Source: Megasphaera geminata F0357 (GTDB lineage: Bacteria > Bacillota > Negativicutes > Veillonellales > Megasphaeraceae). From it: a stretch of DNA of 37,795 bases. The stretch is from contig NZ_JH417566.1 of assembly GCF_000239275.1 (NCBI RefSeq), forward strand, positions 1 through 37,795. The letters are read 5' to 3'. The notes under the pieces were generated by a model. The model saw only the letters and a program-made list of their open reading frames with translations. It was not told the origin of the DNA and did not search any database. Each line of letters opens with the position of its first letter. The first letter of the stretch is position 1. The translations under genes were made by a program, and so were the position numbers. Positions 1-8,521 of the stretch are shown piece by piece.

Positions 1-61
1 TATTTCTCATGTCTACCTAAAGGGGAGCATATCATCCGGTTCGGATTACGGCTTTTTTGTT

Positions 62-1079
62 TCACTTTTCAGGAGATGACTGGGCGATAATTTTTTTGCC
101 GTCTATATAAATCACTGTAGGTACGGTCTTTTTCTTTTCAATAAGAGCCGTTATGAGACGCATGCATTCTTCTCCGATAAGGCCCATCGGGATGTCGATA
201 CGTGACAGGGAGGGAATTGCGAAATCATTTAATTCGGGCATGGTGATCCCTATGGTGAAAACTTCTAAATCGTTCGGTATAATAAGGCCGAGATTATGGC
301 ATGCATAGAGAACACCGTGAGCGAGAACGTCCGACTCGCAGAAGAGAGCCTGCGGCATCTTGCCGCGGCGGTACAGATCTTCACAGACTTCGACAGCGCT
401 GGCAGAAGATGTATTGCACAGGATAATATCTTCCGCCGCAATAGGGTGGCCGGCTTCGGCAAAGACGTCGAGAAATCCTTTCATCCACATGCGCATGATC
501 GGGAAAGACGTATCATGTGTGAGCACGCCTGTGTGGTAGCAGCCTTTTTTAATAAAATGTCGCCCGACATTACGTCCGATTTCATAGTTATCCATTGTAA
601 CGCAGCCGTACTTATCGGAGGTCCTGTTAAAGAGCACGACGGGGCAGGGGAAGCTTGCTTTTTCCAAGTATTCCATATCTTTATCGGACATATTGGCAAT
701 AATGATACCGTTAAAAAACTTATTTTGCTCCCTTTCCAGCTGCTTTTGCAGTTCATCAACTTTATAAGGGACAACCGTTAAATGGACAGGTTTTTCCTGG
801 CGCATAATCTCACGTTGTAACCCCAAGGTTATACGTGCCAGATAATTGATTCGAAAGTCCGTTGCCCAATAGAATGCGACAGAATAGGAGTCGGACTGTG
901 CGACTCTCAACTTCTTAGCCGATTGATTCGGCACATAAATTCATGGCATGGGCTATTTCAAAAATCCGCTTTTGCGTTTCTTCAGAGATTTTCCGTTCTT
1001 TGCCCTTGCCGTTAAGGACAATGGATACGGTTGCAATGGAGACATCCGCCGCTTTGGCGATATCCTTTATAGTCGGCAT
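62..1079 (-). pseudogene. LacI-family transcriptional regulator, split by a +1 frameshift
   Basis: Reading leftward from an ATG at 1079 (preceded by AGAGGGTG) gives a canonical LacI helix-turn-helix: it starts MPTIKDIAKAADVSIATVS and continues through VLNG and KISEETQKRIFEIA. That frame closes near 921, soon after the HTH. The rest of the protein (PNQSAKKLRV onward, a periplasmic-binding-protein-like effector domain of about 290 residues ending at 62) lies in another frame that is open from a GTG at 934. The junction near 936-940 reads AATTTATGTG where AATTATGTG would restore the expected LacI linker Asn-Tyr-Val-Pro-Asn-Gln. One extra T therefore explains the break; the span is 1018 bases, one more than a multiple of three. 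As read it would give a separate HTH peptide and an effector domain without DNA binding. A sequencing indel is equally possible. The target is unknown; neighbours do not identify a sugar operon. Confidence 0.85.
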
Positions 1080-1102
1080 GGTTATTCACCCTCTTTTTTT
1101 AC

Positions 1103-1131
1103 ATTTTGCCATAAGTAGTTGTGATTTTCAA
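1103..1131 (-). promoter_or_regulatory. Probable sigma-70 promoter of the LacI-family gene
   Basis: On the minus strand TTGAAA (1131-1126) is followed after 17 bases by CAAAAT (1108-1103), about 24 bases upstream of the ATG at 1079. Spacing is ideal and the -10 box is one step from consensus. Confidence 0.45.
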
Positions 1132-1303
1132 TTATATTTGCCTATTCGGCATGGTGAAATGAATAAATAAGCGAAAAAAGAGAGCATCAATACTGCAGTA
1201 TCGGTGAAAATTCATCATTTCGTCAAGATACCGGGCTTACTGTGACGTGGTTTTAACAGCTCCGGCTTTGTCGGTTACGATATATATATAATATATGAAA
1301 AAG

Positions 1304-1333
1304 TTGAAAATAATCTGTTTCAAACAGTATAAT
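1304..1333 (+). promoter_or_regulatory. Probable sigma-70 promoter of cobT
   Basis: TTGAAA at 1304-1309, an 18-base spacer and a perfect TATAAT at 1328-1333. The predicted transcript starts about 60 bases ahead of the cobT start. Confidence 0.6.
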
Positions 1334-1401
1334 AGTGCCAGGTTTGACGGATAAACAGCAACGGTTGCGTAAATGCTTTACATTAAGAAAGCGTGGGTCA
1401 A

Positions 1402-2430
1402 ATGGATTACAGGGATGAAGTAGAAGAGACGCTCAGAAACCTTGCCAAACCGCCGGGAAGTCTCGGCCTTTTGGAAAAACAGGTGAAACAGATATTTTTG
1501 GCCTGGGGGAAAATGTATAGGGAGTTAAAGCCGAAACACATCATTTTTGCCGCTGATAACGGCGTCGTTTGGTCCGGGGCGGCCGCGCAGCCGCCGGAAA
1601 TTACGTACTTGCAGACGAAAAATATGGTTGACGGCCTGGCAGCCGTTTCGTGTTTTTGCAACTGCAACAACATTCCTTATGAAGTGGTTGATGTCGGTAT
1701 CGATTCACCGGACGCGGTGGGCCTTAACTATAAAATCCGTCAGGGTACACGTAACTTTGCGGTGGAACCGGCAATGACGGAAGAAGAGGTGCGGCGGGCC
1801 CTTGATATCGGCAGAGAACGTGTGGAGTTTGCCGGCCATATGGGATATAATCTTCTTTCTTTCGGTGAGATGGGCATTGGCAATACGACGACTTCTGCCG
1901 CTGTTTTAACGGCGTTGTCCCCGACTCATGCCGCCCTTATTGCCGGCTACGGTTCGAGCAGGGGAAATTATAAACTCGTGTGTCGTAAAGAAAAACTGAT
2001 TGCTGATGCGCTTAGAGAATACGGTCCGATGATCAAGGGCCCTGTTGATGCACTCCGCTATATGGGCGGGTTTGATTTAGCGGCTATTTGCGGGGCTATG
2101 CTTGCCTGTGTAAAAGCGCATATTCCTTTTTATGTGGACGGCTTTATTACGGCGGCAGCTCTTGTTTGTGCCGTTCAATTAAATGATGAGGTCCGTCGGT
2201 ATGCTCTTCTTTCACATTTATCGCGAGAAGCCGGAATGGCCGTTGCATTGCGTACTGTCGGCATGGATGAATCGCAGATTCCCATTCACGGCGAACTTTC
2301 ATTAGGCGAAGGCACCGGTGCCGTTTTGGCCGTATCGTTGATACAGTCCATGATGTATGCCGTCTGGCATATGGGGACGCTTGATAATGTCAATGAGGCG
2401 GCTGAACGAAGACGTAAAGGAGGAGAATAA
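1402..2430 (+). CDS. cobT: Nicotinate-nucleotide--dimethylbenzimidazole phosphoribosyltransferase
   Basis: CobT moves the ribose phosphate of nicotinate mononucleotide onto 5,6-dimethylbenzimidazole or a related base, making the alpha-ribazole phosphate of the lower cobamide ligand. Family signatures are clear: LAKPPGSLG near the N-terminus, the glycine-rich GEMGIGNTTTSAA segment in the middle, and HGELSLGEGTGA near the C-terminus, whose Glu corresponds to the catalytic Glu of the family. Length (342 residues) fits the usual 340-360. The start is ambiguous: a GTG at 1393 and an ATG at 1402 share the frame, an in-frame TAA lies at 1384, and neither has a good Shine-Dalgarno. I prefer the ATG. 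No other cobalamin genes are nearby, so it may serve salvage or base remodelling. It abuts the next small gene. Confidence 0.93.
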   Translation: MDYRDEVEETLRNLAKPPGSLGLLEKQVKQIFLAWGKMYRELKPKHIIFAADNGVVWSGAAAQPPEITYLQTKNMVDGLAAVSCFCNCNNIPYEVVDVGIDSPDAVGLNYKIRQGTRNFAVEPAMTEEEVRRALDIGRERVEFAGHMGYNLLSFGEMGIGNTTTSAAVLTALSPTHAALIAGYGSSRGNYKLVCRKEKLIADALREYGPMIKGPVDALRYMGGFDLAAICGAMLACVKAHIPFYVDGFITAAALVCAVQLNDEVRRYALLSHLSREAGMAVALRTVGMDESQIPIHGELSLGEGTGAVLAVSLIQSMMYAVWHMGTLDNVNEAAERRRKGGE

Positions 2431-2637
2431 ATGGAAGTATCCGTTGATGAGGAACTGCGCCGTCGGGCGGTGGAGATTTTTTCTCAAGCCGATTTGACGG
2501 AAGAAGAGGCAGTAATCCTTTTTTATAAACGAACAGTGGCTTTGGGAAAGATTGCCCTTCCCGGTAAGCGGGAGGAAAACCGGAAAGCCAAGCGTACGCG
2601 TATGAATGCACGCTTTGCCGAATGGGACGCATTTTAA
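2431..2637 (+). CDS. Small RelB/DinJ-like ribbon-helix-helix protein
   Basis: This 68-residue protein begins directly after the cobT stop, with AAAGGAGG upstream, so the two are almost certainly co-translated. Its first 45 residues follow the RelB/DinJ antitoxin pattern: a short beta strand (MEVSVDEELRRRA), a helix ending in an LTEEEAVILF segment, then a KRTVALGKI stretch. The C-terminus is strongly basic (KREENRKAKRTR). Antitoxins of this family bind DNA as dimers and neutralise a RelE/YafQ-type toxin, but no toxin gene follows: next is a terminator and a convergent gene. It may be an orphan regulator or simply a small partner of cobT. Family assignment is by pattern only. Confidence 0.6.
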   Translation: MEVSVDEELRRRAVEIFSQADLTEEEAVILFYKRTVALGKIALPGKREENRKAKRTRMNARFAEWDAF

Positions 2638-2646
2638 AAAGATAGC

Positions 2647-2682
2647 AGATAGATTCCGTTCGGATTTATCTGGTATTTTTTT
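2647..2682 (+). terminator. Rho-independent terminator of the cobT unit
   Basis: An imperfect hairpin (arms 2647-2658 and 2661-2671, with a mismatch/bulge and a tight loop) is followed by GGTATTTTTTT. It lies between cobT's small partner and the convergent regulator gene and overlaps the latter's 3' end. Confidence 0.5.
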
Positions 2683-4558
2683 GTTTTTCACGGAGCGCTC
2701 TCCATAGTGTGGTTCTGCTGATTTCTAACAGGTTTCCTATGTCGTTGTACGTGTATTTCAAGAGAATTTTTAACTCTTCTATGCCCTGTTTAAAGCCGGG
2801 ATTATTGAAATCTTTAGTCATTATAGGGGCATAGCGTCGCTTTACATCATCTATAATATCTTTTTCCCCGATTGATTGCAGCAGAGCATGATACCGGTTC
2901 TGTACCGTTTTATGTTCAACCGATTTCATAATAGTGATATATTTTGCGCGGATGGCCCTTAATTCGACCACGTTTCCCGGCCATGAATAGGTTTGCAGCA
3001 AATATTCCATGGCGTTTGTCAAGGTAACGGTTTTTTTTGAGGTAAGAGCTGAAATATATTTTTTAAATAAATAGGGAATATCTTCTTTTCGAGAATGCAG
3101 ACCCGGCACATCTATCCGCATGATAGATAGAAGGTGTCGTATATCTGTATAAAGCGCATCATATTCCGGGTCGGTAAGAAGTGTATAAAAAATAATATCA
3201 AAAGTTATGGGAGATTCCATCCCGGGCATAAAAAACTGGCGGCTGTTTAATGCGCGCAAAATAATAGAACGTGTACGGGGCGTCGTCAGATTTAAATTCT
3301 TTAAAATAATACTTCCATTATTCCCGTCGACTAACAAACCCGTAGTTGTACGGTTTTTTTGCGTGTAGCCCAATAAGACGGAAATTGCGTTTTCATCGTC
3401 TATTGTTGCTAAATCTATAGTAATGCATGGGTTGGACGCACGCTTTGAAGCATTATGCAGACAGTTTGCGATTTCCTCCCGACCCGAACCGGGCGGACCG
3501 ATAATGACAGTATGATTCGTTATAGGAGAAAGATGCTTGCAAGTATTGACTAAATTTTTCATGCTTGGAGAGTACGCCGTAATATTATCCAGATTATGAA
3601 CGGGAGAAATACTGTAAAAATTCTTTTTCGAATTATTTCTGAGATTATGAGGATTCGGGTGAAATGACATAATAACACCTATGTTCAGTCTGTTGATAAC
3701 GATCCGTTCAAAAACACAACGCATCATTACTGAATTTATTAAATGATATCTGTCTGTAGACTGAAGGCCGCTTTTTAAAAATTTAGGCAGAGAGATGTTG
3801 GGAAACAGCTCCTGAACTGTAAGAGAAAGAGCTTGATGCTGCGTAATATTAATATAGCTCTGCATTGTTTTGTTTATGAATTCGATATTTCCGGATGTAT
3901 CGGTGATGATAATCCCGAGTTGGGATGTATTTAATACCATGTGAAATATCGTTTGATTGCGTTTCGCTTCATATACTTGCTTTGAGAGCTTTGCCGCCTG
4001 TGTACAGGCGTTTCTAATTGTCTCCTCGCCCGCATAAAGAGGTATTTCAGGCCTTTTCAGTTCTCTTGCCGCTTCAATCGCGCCGGAAGCGCCGATAAAA
4101 ACATCACAATCGGAATTGCTGATGAGTGTTTTTAGCTCAGAAAGAGATTCAAATGTCAGAGGTAACAGATTCACTTTTAACAGTTGACTGTAAAAGGTAC
4201 AATTCGGCGGAGTCGCATATCTATAGTATGCGACTCCTATTTTTGTATAGCCCTGCTCTTTTGCAAGACGTATAGCTTTAATATAGTCGATATCGCTAAT
4301 TTGAAATTCTACGAGTGGCAGGTTGTAGTTTTGTGAAAAACGGACAGCACTTCCTCCTCCGGTGATAAATGTCTCGCAACCCAGCGCCAAGGCTTCTTGT
4401 ATGCATTCGTCCTGGGACTCCAGGTCGGCATTCATGATAATGTACTCCACATTTGATGGAGAAAGGGTAGAGACTACTTTATGTGCTAACTGAAACATGT
4501 ATGAGTAACCTAAAATACAAACTTTGTATTTATAGTTTCCTGTATGGCTGTTTTGCAT
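2666..4558 (-). CDS. PrpR-like regulator with a degenerate AAA+ (sigma-54 interaction) domain
   Basis: The 630-residue protein has the layout of propionate/carboxylate sensors of the PrpR type. Residues about 1-200 form a PrpR_N-like sensor (ETFITGGGSAVRF, DVFIGASGAIEAA), about 205-310 a PAS-like domain (LGIIITDTSGNIEFIN), about 335-560 an AAA+ region, and the last 40 residues a Fis-type HTH (NDIGNLLEISRTTLWRAL). The AAA+ core is eroded. The Walker A lysine is Arg (GPPGSGRE, 354-361), the GAFTGA loop that contacts sigma-54 is replaced by GYTQKNRTTTG (397-407), and the Walker B region reads GSIILKNLN without the Asp-Glu pair. From family knowledge such a protein should not activate sigma-54, so I infer a TyrR-like regulator working with sigma-70. 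It is divergent from the CoA-transferase operon, its likely target. The ATG has GAGGAG upstream. Confidence 0.85.
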   Translation of the reverse strand: MQNSHTGNYKYKVCILGYSYMFQLAHKVVSTLSPSNVEYIIMNADLESQDECIQEALALGCETFITGGGSAVRFSQNYNLPLVEFQISDIDYIKAIRLAKEQGYTKIGVAYYRYATPPNCTFYSQLLKVNLLPLTFESLSELKTLISNSDCDVFIGASGAIEAARELKRPEIPLYAGEETIRNACTQAAKLSKQVYEAKRNQTIFHMVLNTSQLGIIITDTSGNIEFINKTMQSYINITQHQALSLTVQELFPNISLPKFLKSGLQSTDRYHLINSVMMRCVFERIVINRLNIGVIMSFHPNPHNLRNNSKKNFYSISPVHNLDNITAYSPSMKNLVNTCKHLSPITNHTVIIGPPGSGREEIANCLHNASKRASNPCITIDLATIDDENAISVLLGYTQKNRTTTGLLVDGNNGSIILKNLNLTTPRTRSIILRALNSRQFFMPGMESPITFDIIFYTLLTDPEYDALYTDIRHLLSIMRIDVPGLHSRKEDIPYLFKKYISALTSKKTVTLTNAMEYLLQTYSWPGNVVELRAIRAKYITIMKSVEHKTVQNRYHALLQSIGEKDIIDDVKRRYAPIMTKDFNNPGFKQGIEELKILLKYTYNDIGNLLEISRTTLWRALREKQKNTR

Positions 4559-4622
4559 AATTGCACGCTCCTCAATGTAATATATATGATTTTATCATGA
4601 TGAATATATTAATAAAATATAA

Positions 4623-4689
4623 TTGTTTCATTGCAATAAACAAAGAAAATGTTTCTCTATAAAGAAAAAGAAGATATTTGAAACATTTT
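4623..4689. promoter_or_regulatory. Candidate operator array of TGTTTC/GAAACA half-sites
   Basis: Between the regulator and the CoA-transferase operon there are two inverted repeats. One is TTGTTT (4623-4628) with AAACAA (4638-4643). The other is a perfect 10-base pair, AAAATGTTTC (4646-4655) with GAAACATTTT (4680-4689), whose centres are 34 bases apart, about three helical turns. Such spaced half-sites fit a dimeric Fis-type HTH regulator. Binding by the divergent regulator is inference. Confidence 0.5.
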
Positions 4690-4801
4690 ACCCAGAAGAT
4701 TGTTCATAAAGTTACTGTGTGGTTGCAGGGAAGTGCGATTGATAAAATAAATGCAAATAAAAGAAGTGAGCTATTCTCACAGGTAATAAGGAGGCGGCTT
4801 T

Positions 4802-5995
4802 ATGAAAAAGGCATTAGCAGATATTCTTGTGCTTGATTTAACTCGGGTTTTGGCGGGTCCTTACTGTACCATGATGTTGGCGGACTATGGAGCTGAAGTC
4901 ATTAAGATTGAAGTACCGGGAAAAGGGGATGATACTAGGGCTTTCGGACCGTTAAAAAACGGGGCAAGTATGTATTATGCCAATGTGAACAGAGGAAAGA
5001 AGGGAGTTACTCTTAACCTGAAAGAAGATAAAGGTAAAAAGATTTTTCTTGACATGGTAAAAAGAGCGGACGTTGTCGTTGAAAATTACCGTCCCGGTGT
5101 AATGGATAAACTGGGTTTAGGGTATGAGGAACTGAAAAAAAATAATGACCGCATTATTTATGCGGCTGTTTCCGGATTTGGCTGTTACGGTCCTAAATCT
5201 TTGCGTCCGGGATATGACATTATTGCACAAGCAACCGGCGGACTTATGAGTATTACCGGCGAGCCGGGAAGACATGGTATAAGAGTAGGCAATGCTATGG
5301 GGGACGTGCTCGGCGGCATGAATTTAACAATCGGTATTTTAATAGCCCTTCATGCACGGACAATTACAGGAAAAGGCCAAAGAGTGGACGTATCTCTCGT
5401 TGATTCCGTGGTATCCAGCTTGGAAACGGGAACACAACGGTACTTTGCTTCCGGAAAACAACCGGAACTGATGGGAAATAGATATGCGGCTGCATATCCG
5501 TATGATTCTTTTAAAGCTTCAGACGGTTTTTTTGTGATCGGATGCGGGAATGATAAGTTATTCAGCTTATTTTGTAACAATGTCCTGAACAGACCTGAAT
5601 TATTGGAAGATTCTCGCTTTGCCACCAATATTAAGCGATGTGAATATCACGCCGAACTGAAACCCATCATTGAAGAATGGAGTGTTAATTACAGTATTGA
5701 TGAAGCGGTTGATTTATTGAATGAAGCAGGAGTACCGGCAGCTCCGATTAATGATTTGCAACGGGTAACGGAAGATGATCATATTGCCAATGTAAGGGAA
5801 ATGTTCGTGCCGTTACATCACCCGATTATTGGCGATATGAAGGTGAACGGAAATCCCGTTAAATTGTTGGATACCAAGGCTGATATCAGCAGACCGGCGC
5901 CTGCATTGGGACAAGATAACGGCGAAGTGTATAAGTCGTTATTGGGATTTGATGAAAGCTTCCTGGAAAAGTTAAAAGAGGATAAAATTATTTAA
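4802..5995 (+). CDS. CaiB/BaiF family (class III) CoA-transferase
   Basis: Class III CoA-transferases move CoA between carboxylates through an aspartyl-CoA intermediate. The 397-residue protein shows the family start (LVLDLTRVLAGPYCTMMLAD), the NRGKKGVTLNLK segment, VVENYRPGVMDKLGL, GYDIIAQATGGLMSITGEP and the catalytic Asp at residue 168 in GDVLGG. Length is typical of frc/caiB-like enzymes. The ATG is preceded by AAGGAGG. It is the first gene of an operon with an HMG-CoA-lyase-family enzyme and a carboxylate carrier, which suggests that it activates the imported acid, probably using acetyl-CoA or another acyl-CoA as donor. The actual acid cannot be read from the sequence. Confidence 0.9.
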   Translation: MKKALADILVLDLTRVLAGPYCTMMLADYGAEVIKIEVPGKGDDTRAFGPLKNGASMYYANVNRGKKGVTLNLKEDKGKKIFLDMVKRADVVVENYRPGVMDKLGLGYEELKKNNDRIIYAAVSGFGCYGPKSLRPGYDIIAQATGGLMSITGEPGRHGIRVGNAMGDVLGGMNLTIGILIALHARTITGKGQRVDVSLVDSVVSSLETGTQRYFASGKQPELMGNRYAAAYPYDSFKASDGFFVIGCGNDKLFSLFCNNVLNRPELLEDSRFATNIKRCEYHAELKPIIEEWSVNYSIDEAVDLLNEAGVPAAPINDLQRVTEDDHIANVREMFVPLHHPIIGDMKVNGNPVKLLDTKADISRPAPALGQDNGEVYKSLLGFDESFLEKLKEDKII

Positions 5996-6011
5996 TTATG
6001 AGGTGGACGGC

Positions 6012-6929
6012 ATGAAACAGATGAATGGTATGAAGCGAGTTAAGTTTATAGAAGTTGGACCGCGGGATGGATTTCAAAATGTGAAGGAATATATTCCAAC
6101 TGAAGAAAAATTGAAAATTATAGATTTATTAGTAGGTACGGGAATTAAAACGATGGAAATAGGTTCGTTTGTTCATCCTAAGGCTATTCCTCAGATGAAA
6201 GACGTTAAAGAGGTTGTTGTAAAAACGTTGGAAAAATATGGGGAGAGCGATATTGAATTTTTCGCGTTGGTTCCCAATTTATTCGGAGCTAAAGCTGCTG
6301 CCGATTGCGGCTTAAAAAAGATTGATACAGTTGTTTCCGTTAGCGAATCTCATAATAAGGCTAATATTAACAGAACGGTTGAAGAATCATTAAATGGATT
6401 GGCTGAAATTAGAGAGGCGTTTCCTGAGATGAAAATTATTTTGTCTCTGGCAACCTCGTTTACCTGTCCGTTTGAGGGGATAACTCCCGTAAAAAATGTA
6501 TTAAAAATTATTCAAAGGGGAGTAGACGAAGGCATACATGAATTTTGCTTAGCCGATACGGTCGGGCAAGCAGATCCGTTAATGGTAAGAAAGACGGTTA
6601 AAGCTGTGAAAGAAGCTTTTCCGAATGAATACTTTGAGTTACATATTCATGATACTCGCGGCATGGGGTTGGCGACGACACTGGCAGGCATAGAAGCGGG
6701 AATTCCCCATGTACAAGCTGCCGTCGGCGGGTTGGGCGGATGCCCTTTCGCTCCCGGAGCATCCGGAAATGTTGCCTCCGAAGATTTGATTTTCATGCTT
6801 GACGCGATGGGATATGAAACGGGTGTTGATTTTGAAAAGCTTTTGGCAGCAGCTAAATATGAACGTCAAATTATTGACGGTAATTACAGCGGACATCAAG
6901 TAAATATCGGCGGCCCATGTGAGAACTAA
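6012..6929 (+). CDS. HMG-CoA lyase family protein
   Basis: Members of this DRE-TIM metallolyase family cleave 3-hydroxy-3-methylglutaryl-CoA to acetyl-CoA and acetoacetate, or split related acyl-CoAs. All key elements are visible: EVGPRDGFQN at the N-terminus with the metal-binding Asp19, the ELHIHDTRGMGLAT motif with His211 and His213, and GGLGGCPFAPGASGN with the catalytic Cys244. Length (305 residues) is normal. GTG at 6003 and ATGs at 6012, 6021 and 6030 share the frame; AGGTGGA at 6001-6007 favours 6012. It lies a few bases after the CoA-transferase and just ahead of a carrier. The substrate may be HMG-CoA itself or a close branched analogue. Confidence 0.9.
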   Translation: MKQMNGMKRVKFIEVGPRDGFQNVKEYIPTEEKLKIIDLLVGTGIKTMEIGSFVHPKAIPQMKDVKEVVVKTLEKYGESDIEFFALVPNLFGAKAAADCGLKKIDTVVSVSESHNKANINRTVEESLNGLAEIREAFPEMKIILSLATSFTCPFEGITPVKNVLKIIQRGVDEGIHEFCLADTVGQADPLMVRKTVKAVKEAFPNEYFELHIHDTRGMGLATTLAGIEAGIPHVQAAVGGLGGCPFAPGASGNVASEDLIFMLDAMGYETGVDFEKLLAAAKYERQIIDGNYSGHQVNIGGPCEN

Positions 6930-6967
6930 TGTAAAAAGAAATTTACTTTCGGGAGGGGTTACCTATT

Positions 6968-8242
6968 ATGGCAATGGATCTCTTGGCTTTATTATTATTT
7001 ATCGGGACAATTATTCTTGCGTTCGTCAGAAAAGTAAACGTAGGTATAGTTGCACTGGCTGTAGGTACGGCTTGTGTGAGAATTTTCGGCGTAACCGATA
7101 AACAACTTATAGGAGCTATAAGCAGTTCAATGTTTTGTACTCTTGTAGGGATAACATTATTATTTGCTGTTATTAAATCAACCGGCGCTTTAGACTTACT
7201 GGCAAAGAAAATCGTAGCAGCGACAGGACACAGGGTATGGCTATTGCCTATTGCTATTTATGTGGCCGGATTTATAGTTGCAGGTGTTGGGCCCGGGGCC
7301 GTTCCTGCATTAGCAATTATTCCTGCATTAGGTGTTACTACGGCTTTACAGGTCGGTTATAATCCGTTGATGCTTGCGTTAATCGGCGAATGCGGGCTTA
7401 TTGCCGGCCGAATGACCGGTGTAACACCTGAAGCGGCTATTATTACGAATGCAGCGGCTGGTGCTGGTATAAGTAATGTAATGCCCACTATTTTGGCCTG
7501 CCAAACTTTAGCGACATTTTTCTTTTCAATCATTATATATGTATTCTTTAAAGGATATACGGTAAGAGAACCGATTCATTCTTTTACCCAGGTCAAGATA
7601 CCACCCTTTAATAAGACGCAGTTAATTTCTTTGAGCGGGATTGTGCTGATGTTAATCCTTATGATCGGCTTTCATGTCAATATTGGTCTGGCGGCATTTG
7701 TATCTGCAGCAGTTCTTGTTTTGTGCGGGGTTGCTCAAGATGGAGAATGTCTGAAAAATGTTCCGTGGGGTACGATTATTATGGTGCTCGGAGTCGGAGC
7801 TTTGTTATCGGTAGTTGACAAAGTCGGTGGTATTAAAGTAATGAGCAACGCTATTTCGTCCGTTATGAACAGTACCACCGCTGTCCCGCTGATGGGTATA
7901 TCGGCAGGTTTATTGAGTTTGGTAAGCTCCGCTCTTGGTGTAGTATATCCGACGATGATGCCTATGTGCCCGGATATCGCTGCTCAGGTCGGCGGAGTTG
8001 AACCTGTGGCATTAATGGCAGCTGTCGGTGTTGGCGGCTCATTAGCCGGTATTTCGCCAATGTCTACCGGCGGGGCTCTAATTTTAGCCGCTATGGGAAC
8101 TAACATTGAAAACTTTAATTCTACAAAGCAGACTAAAGTTTTTGCTGAGTTGTTGATGTTGGCCGGTATTGCACTTTTGATTATTGCGGTTGTTTCAGGG
8201 CTTACCTTTAATGGTATTGCTGAAATTGTTTACCATCCGTAG
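6968..8242 (+). CDS. MatC-like (SLC13/ion-transporter superfamily) carboxylate carrier
   Basis: A 424-residue, very hydrophobic membrane protein. The first 150 residues match the dicarboxylate carrier MatC N-terminal family pattern (FVRKVNVGIVALAVG, ALDLLAKKIVAATGHR, GVGPGAVPALAIIPALG), and about a dozen membrane segments follow. Two Gly/Ser/Pro-rich re-entrant-like stretches (GLIAGRMTGVTPEAA and VGGSLAGISPMSTGGAL) are typical of this superfamily. I expect cation-coupled uptake of a di- or tricarboxylate in the inner membrane. Third gene of the operon, with GGGAGGGG upstream of the ATG. Its presence beside a CoA-transferase and a lyase suggests that all three handle one imported acid. Confidence 0.85.
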   Translation: MAMDLLALLLFIGTIILAFVRKVNVGIVALAVGTACVRIFGVTDKQLIGAISSSMFCTLVGITLLFAVIKSTGALDLLAKKIVAATGHRVWLLPIAIYVAGFIVAGVGPGAVPALAIIPALGVTTALQVGYNPLMLALIGECGLIAGRMTGVTPEAAIITNAAAGAGISNVMPTILACQTLATFFFSIIIYVFFKGYTVREPIHSFTQVKIPPFNKTQLISLSGIVLMLILMIGFHVNIGLAAFVSAAVLVLCGVAQDGECLKNVPWGTIIMVLGVGALLSVVDKVGGIKVMSNAISSVMNSTTAVPLMGISAGLLSLVSSALGVVYPTMMPMCPDIAAQVGGVEPVALMAAVGVGGSLAGISPMSTGGALILAAMGTNIENFNSTKQTKVFAELLMLAGIALLIIAVVSGLTFNGIAEIVYHP

Positions 8243-8305
8243 CTGGTTATATCAAGACGGCGATATTTGATGCATACGAACGGGTTGCTGGATTAAATTA
8301 TAAAA

Positions 8306-8345
8306 GCCCCTCAACGGTTAGGCTCTTGTTGAACCGTTGAGGGGC
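8306..8345. terminator. Strong 14-bp perfect hairpin, possible terminator
   Basis: GCCCCTCAACGGTT (8306-8319) pairs perfectly with AACCGTTGAGGGGC (8332-8345) around a 12-base loop. On the plus strand no T-run follows directly. On the minus strand it is followed by TTTTAT, so it could stop transcription arriving from the disrupted aldo/keto reductase. It probably also ends or protects the carrier operon transcript. Confidence 0.5.
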
Positions 8346-8368
8346 AACTGTTGGTTACCAGCCTTTTT

Positions 8369-8392
8369 TTCCCGATAATACAGTATCGGGAA
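8369..8392. repeat. Second hairpin (9-bp perfect stem)
   Basis: TTCCCGATA (8369-8377) and TATCGGGAA (8384-8392) form a perfect stem with a six-base loop, just after a seven-T run at 8364-8370. The function is not evident. Confidence 0.45.
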
Positions 8393-8521
8393 TTTATACA
8401 AAATAACCGGACATGTACTTCATAGTGGATTTTTTACATGTCTTTACTGGAACAATAATTTAACTGAGACTGGAAAATATTCAAAAAACGAGCTGAATTA
8501 TATATTTATAAAAGAGGAGAT

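Larger units (their letters stand above)
1080..1392. other. Divergent intergenic region between the LacI-family gene and cobT
   Basis: About 310 bases between two divergent genes. It holds the two promoters listed separately and an AT-alternating run near 1280-1297. I looked for a cobalamin riboswitch ahead of cobT and did not find a recognisable B12 box or conserved core. I see no other gene. Confidence 0.5.

Noticed and set aside
1180-1392. Cobalamin riboswitch ahead of cobT
   Set aside because: No B12 box or conserved core could be recognised, and a plain sigma-70 promoter lies only about 60 bases from the start, leaving too little leader.
4690-4801. Sigma-54 promoter for the CoA-transferase operon
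   Set aside because: A TGG...GTGC pattern near 4720-4736 has the wrong spacing (12 instead of 10), and the regulator lacks the loop needed to contact sigma-54.
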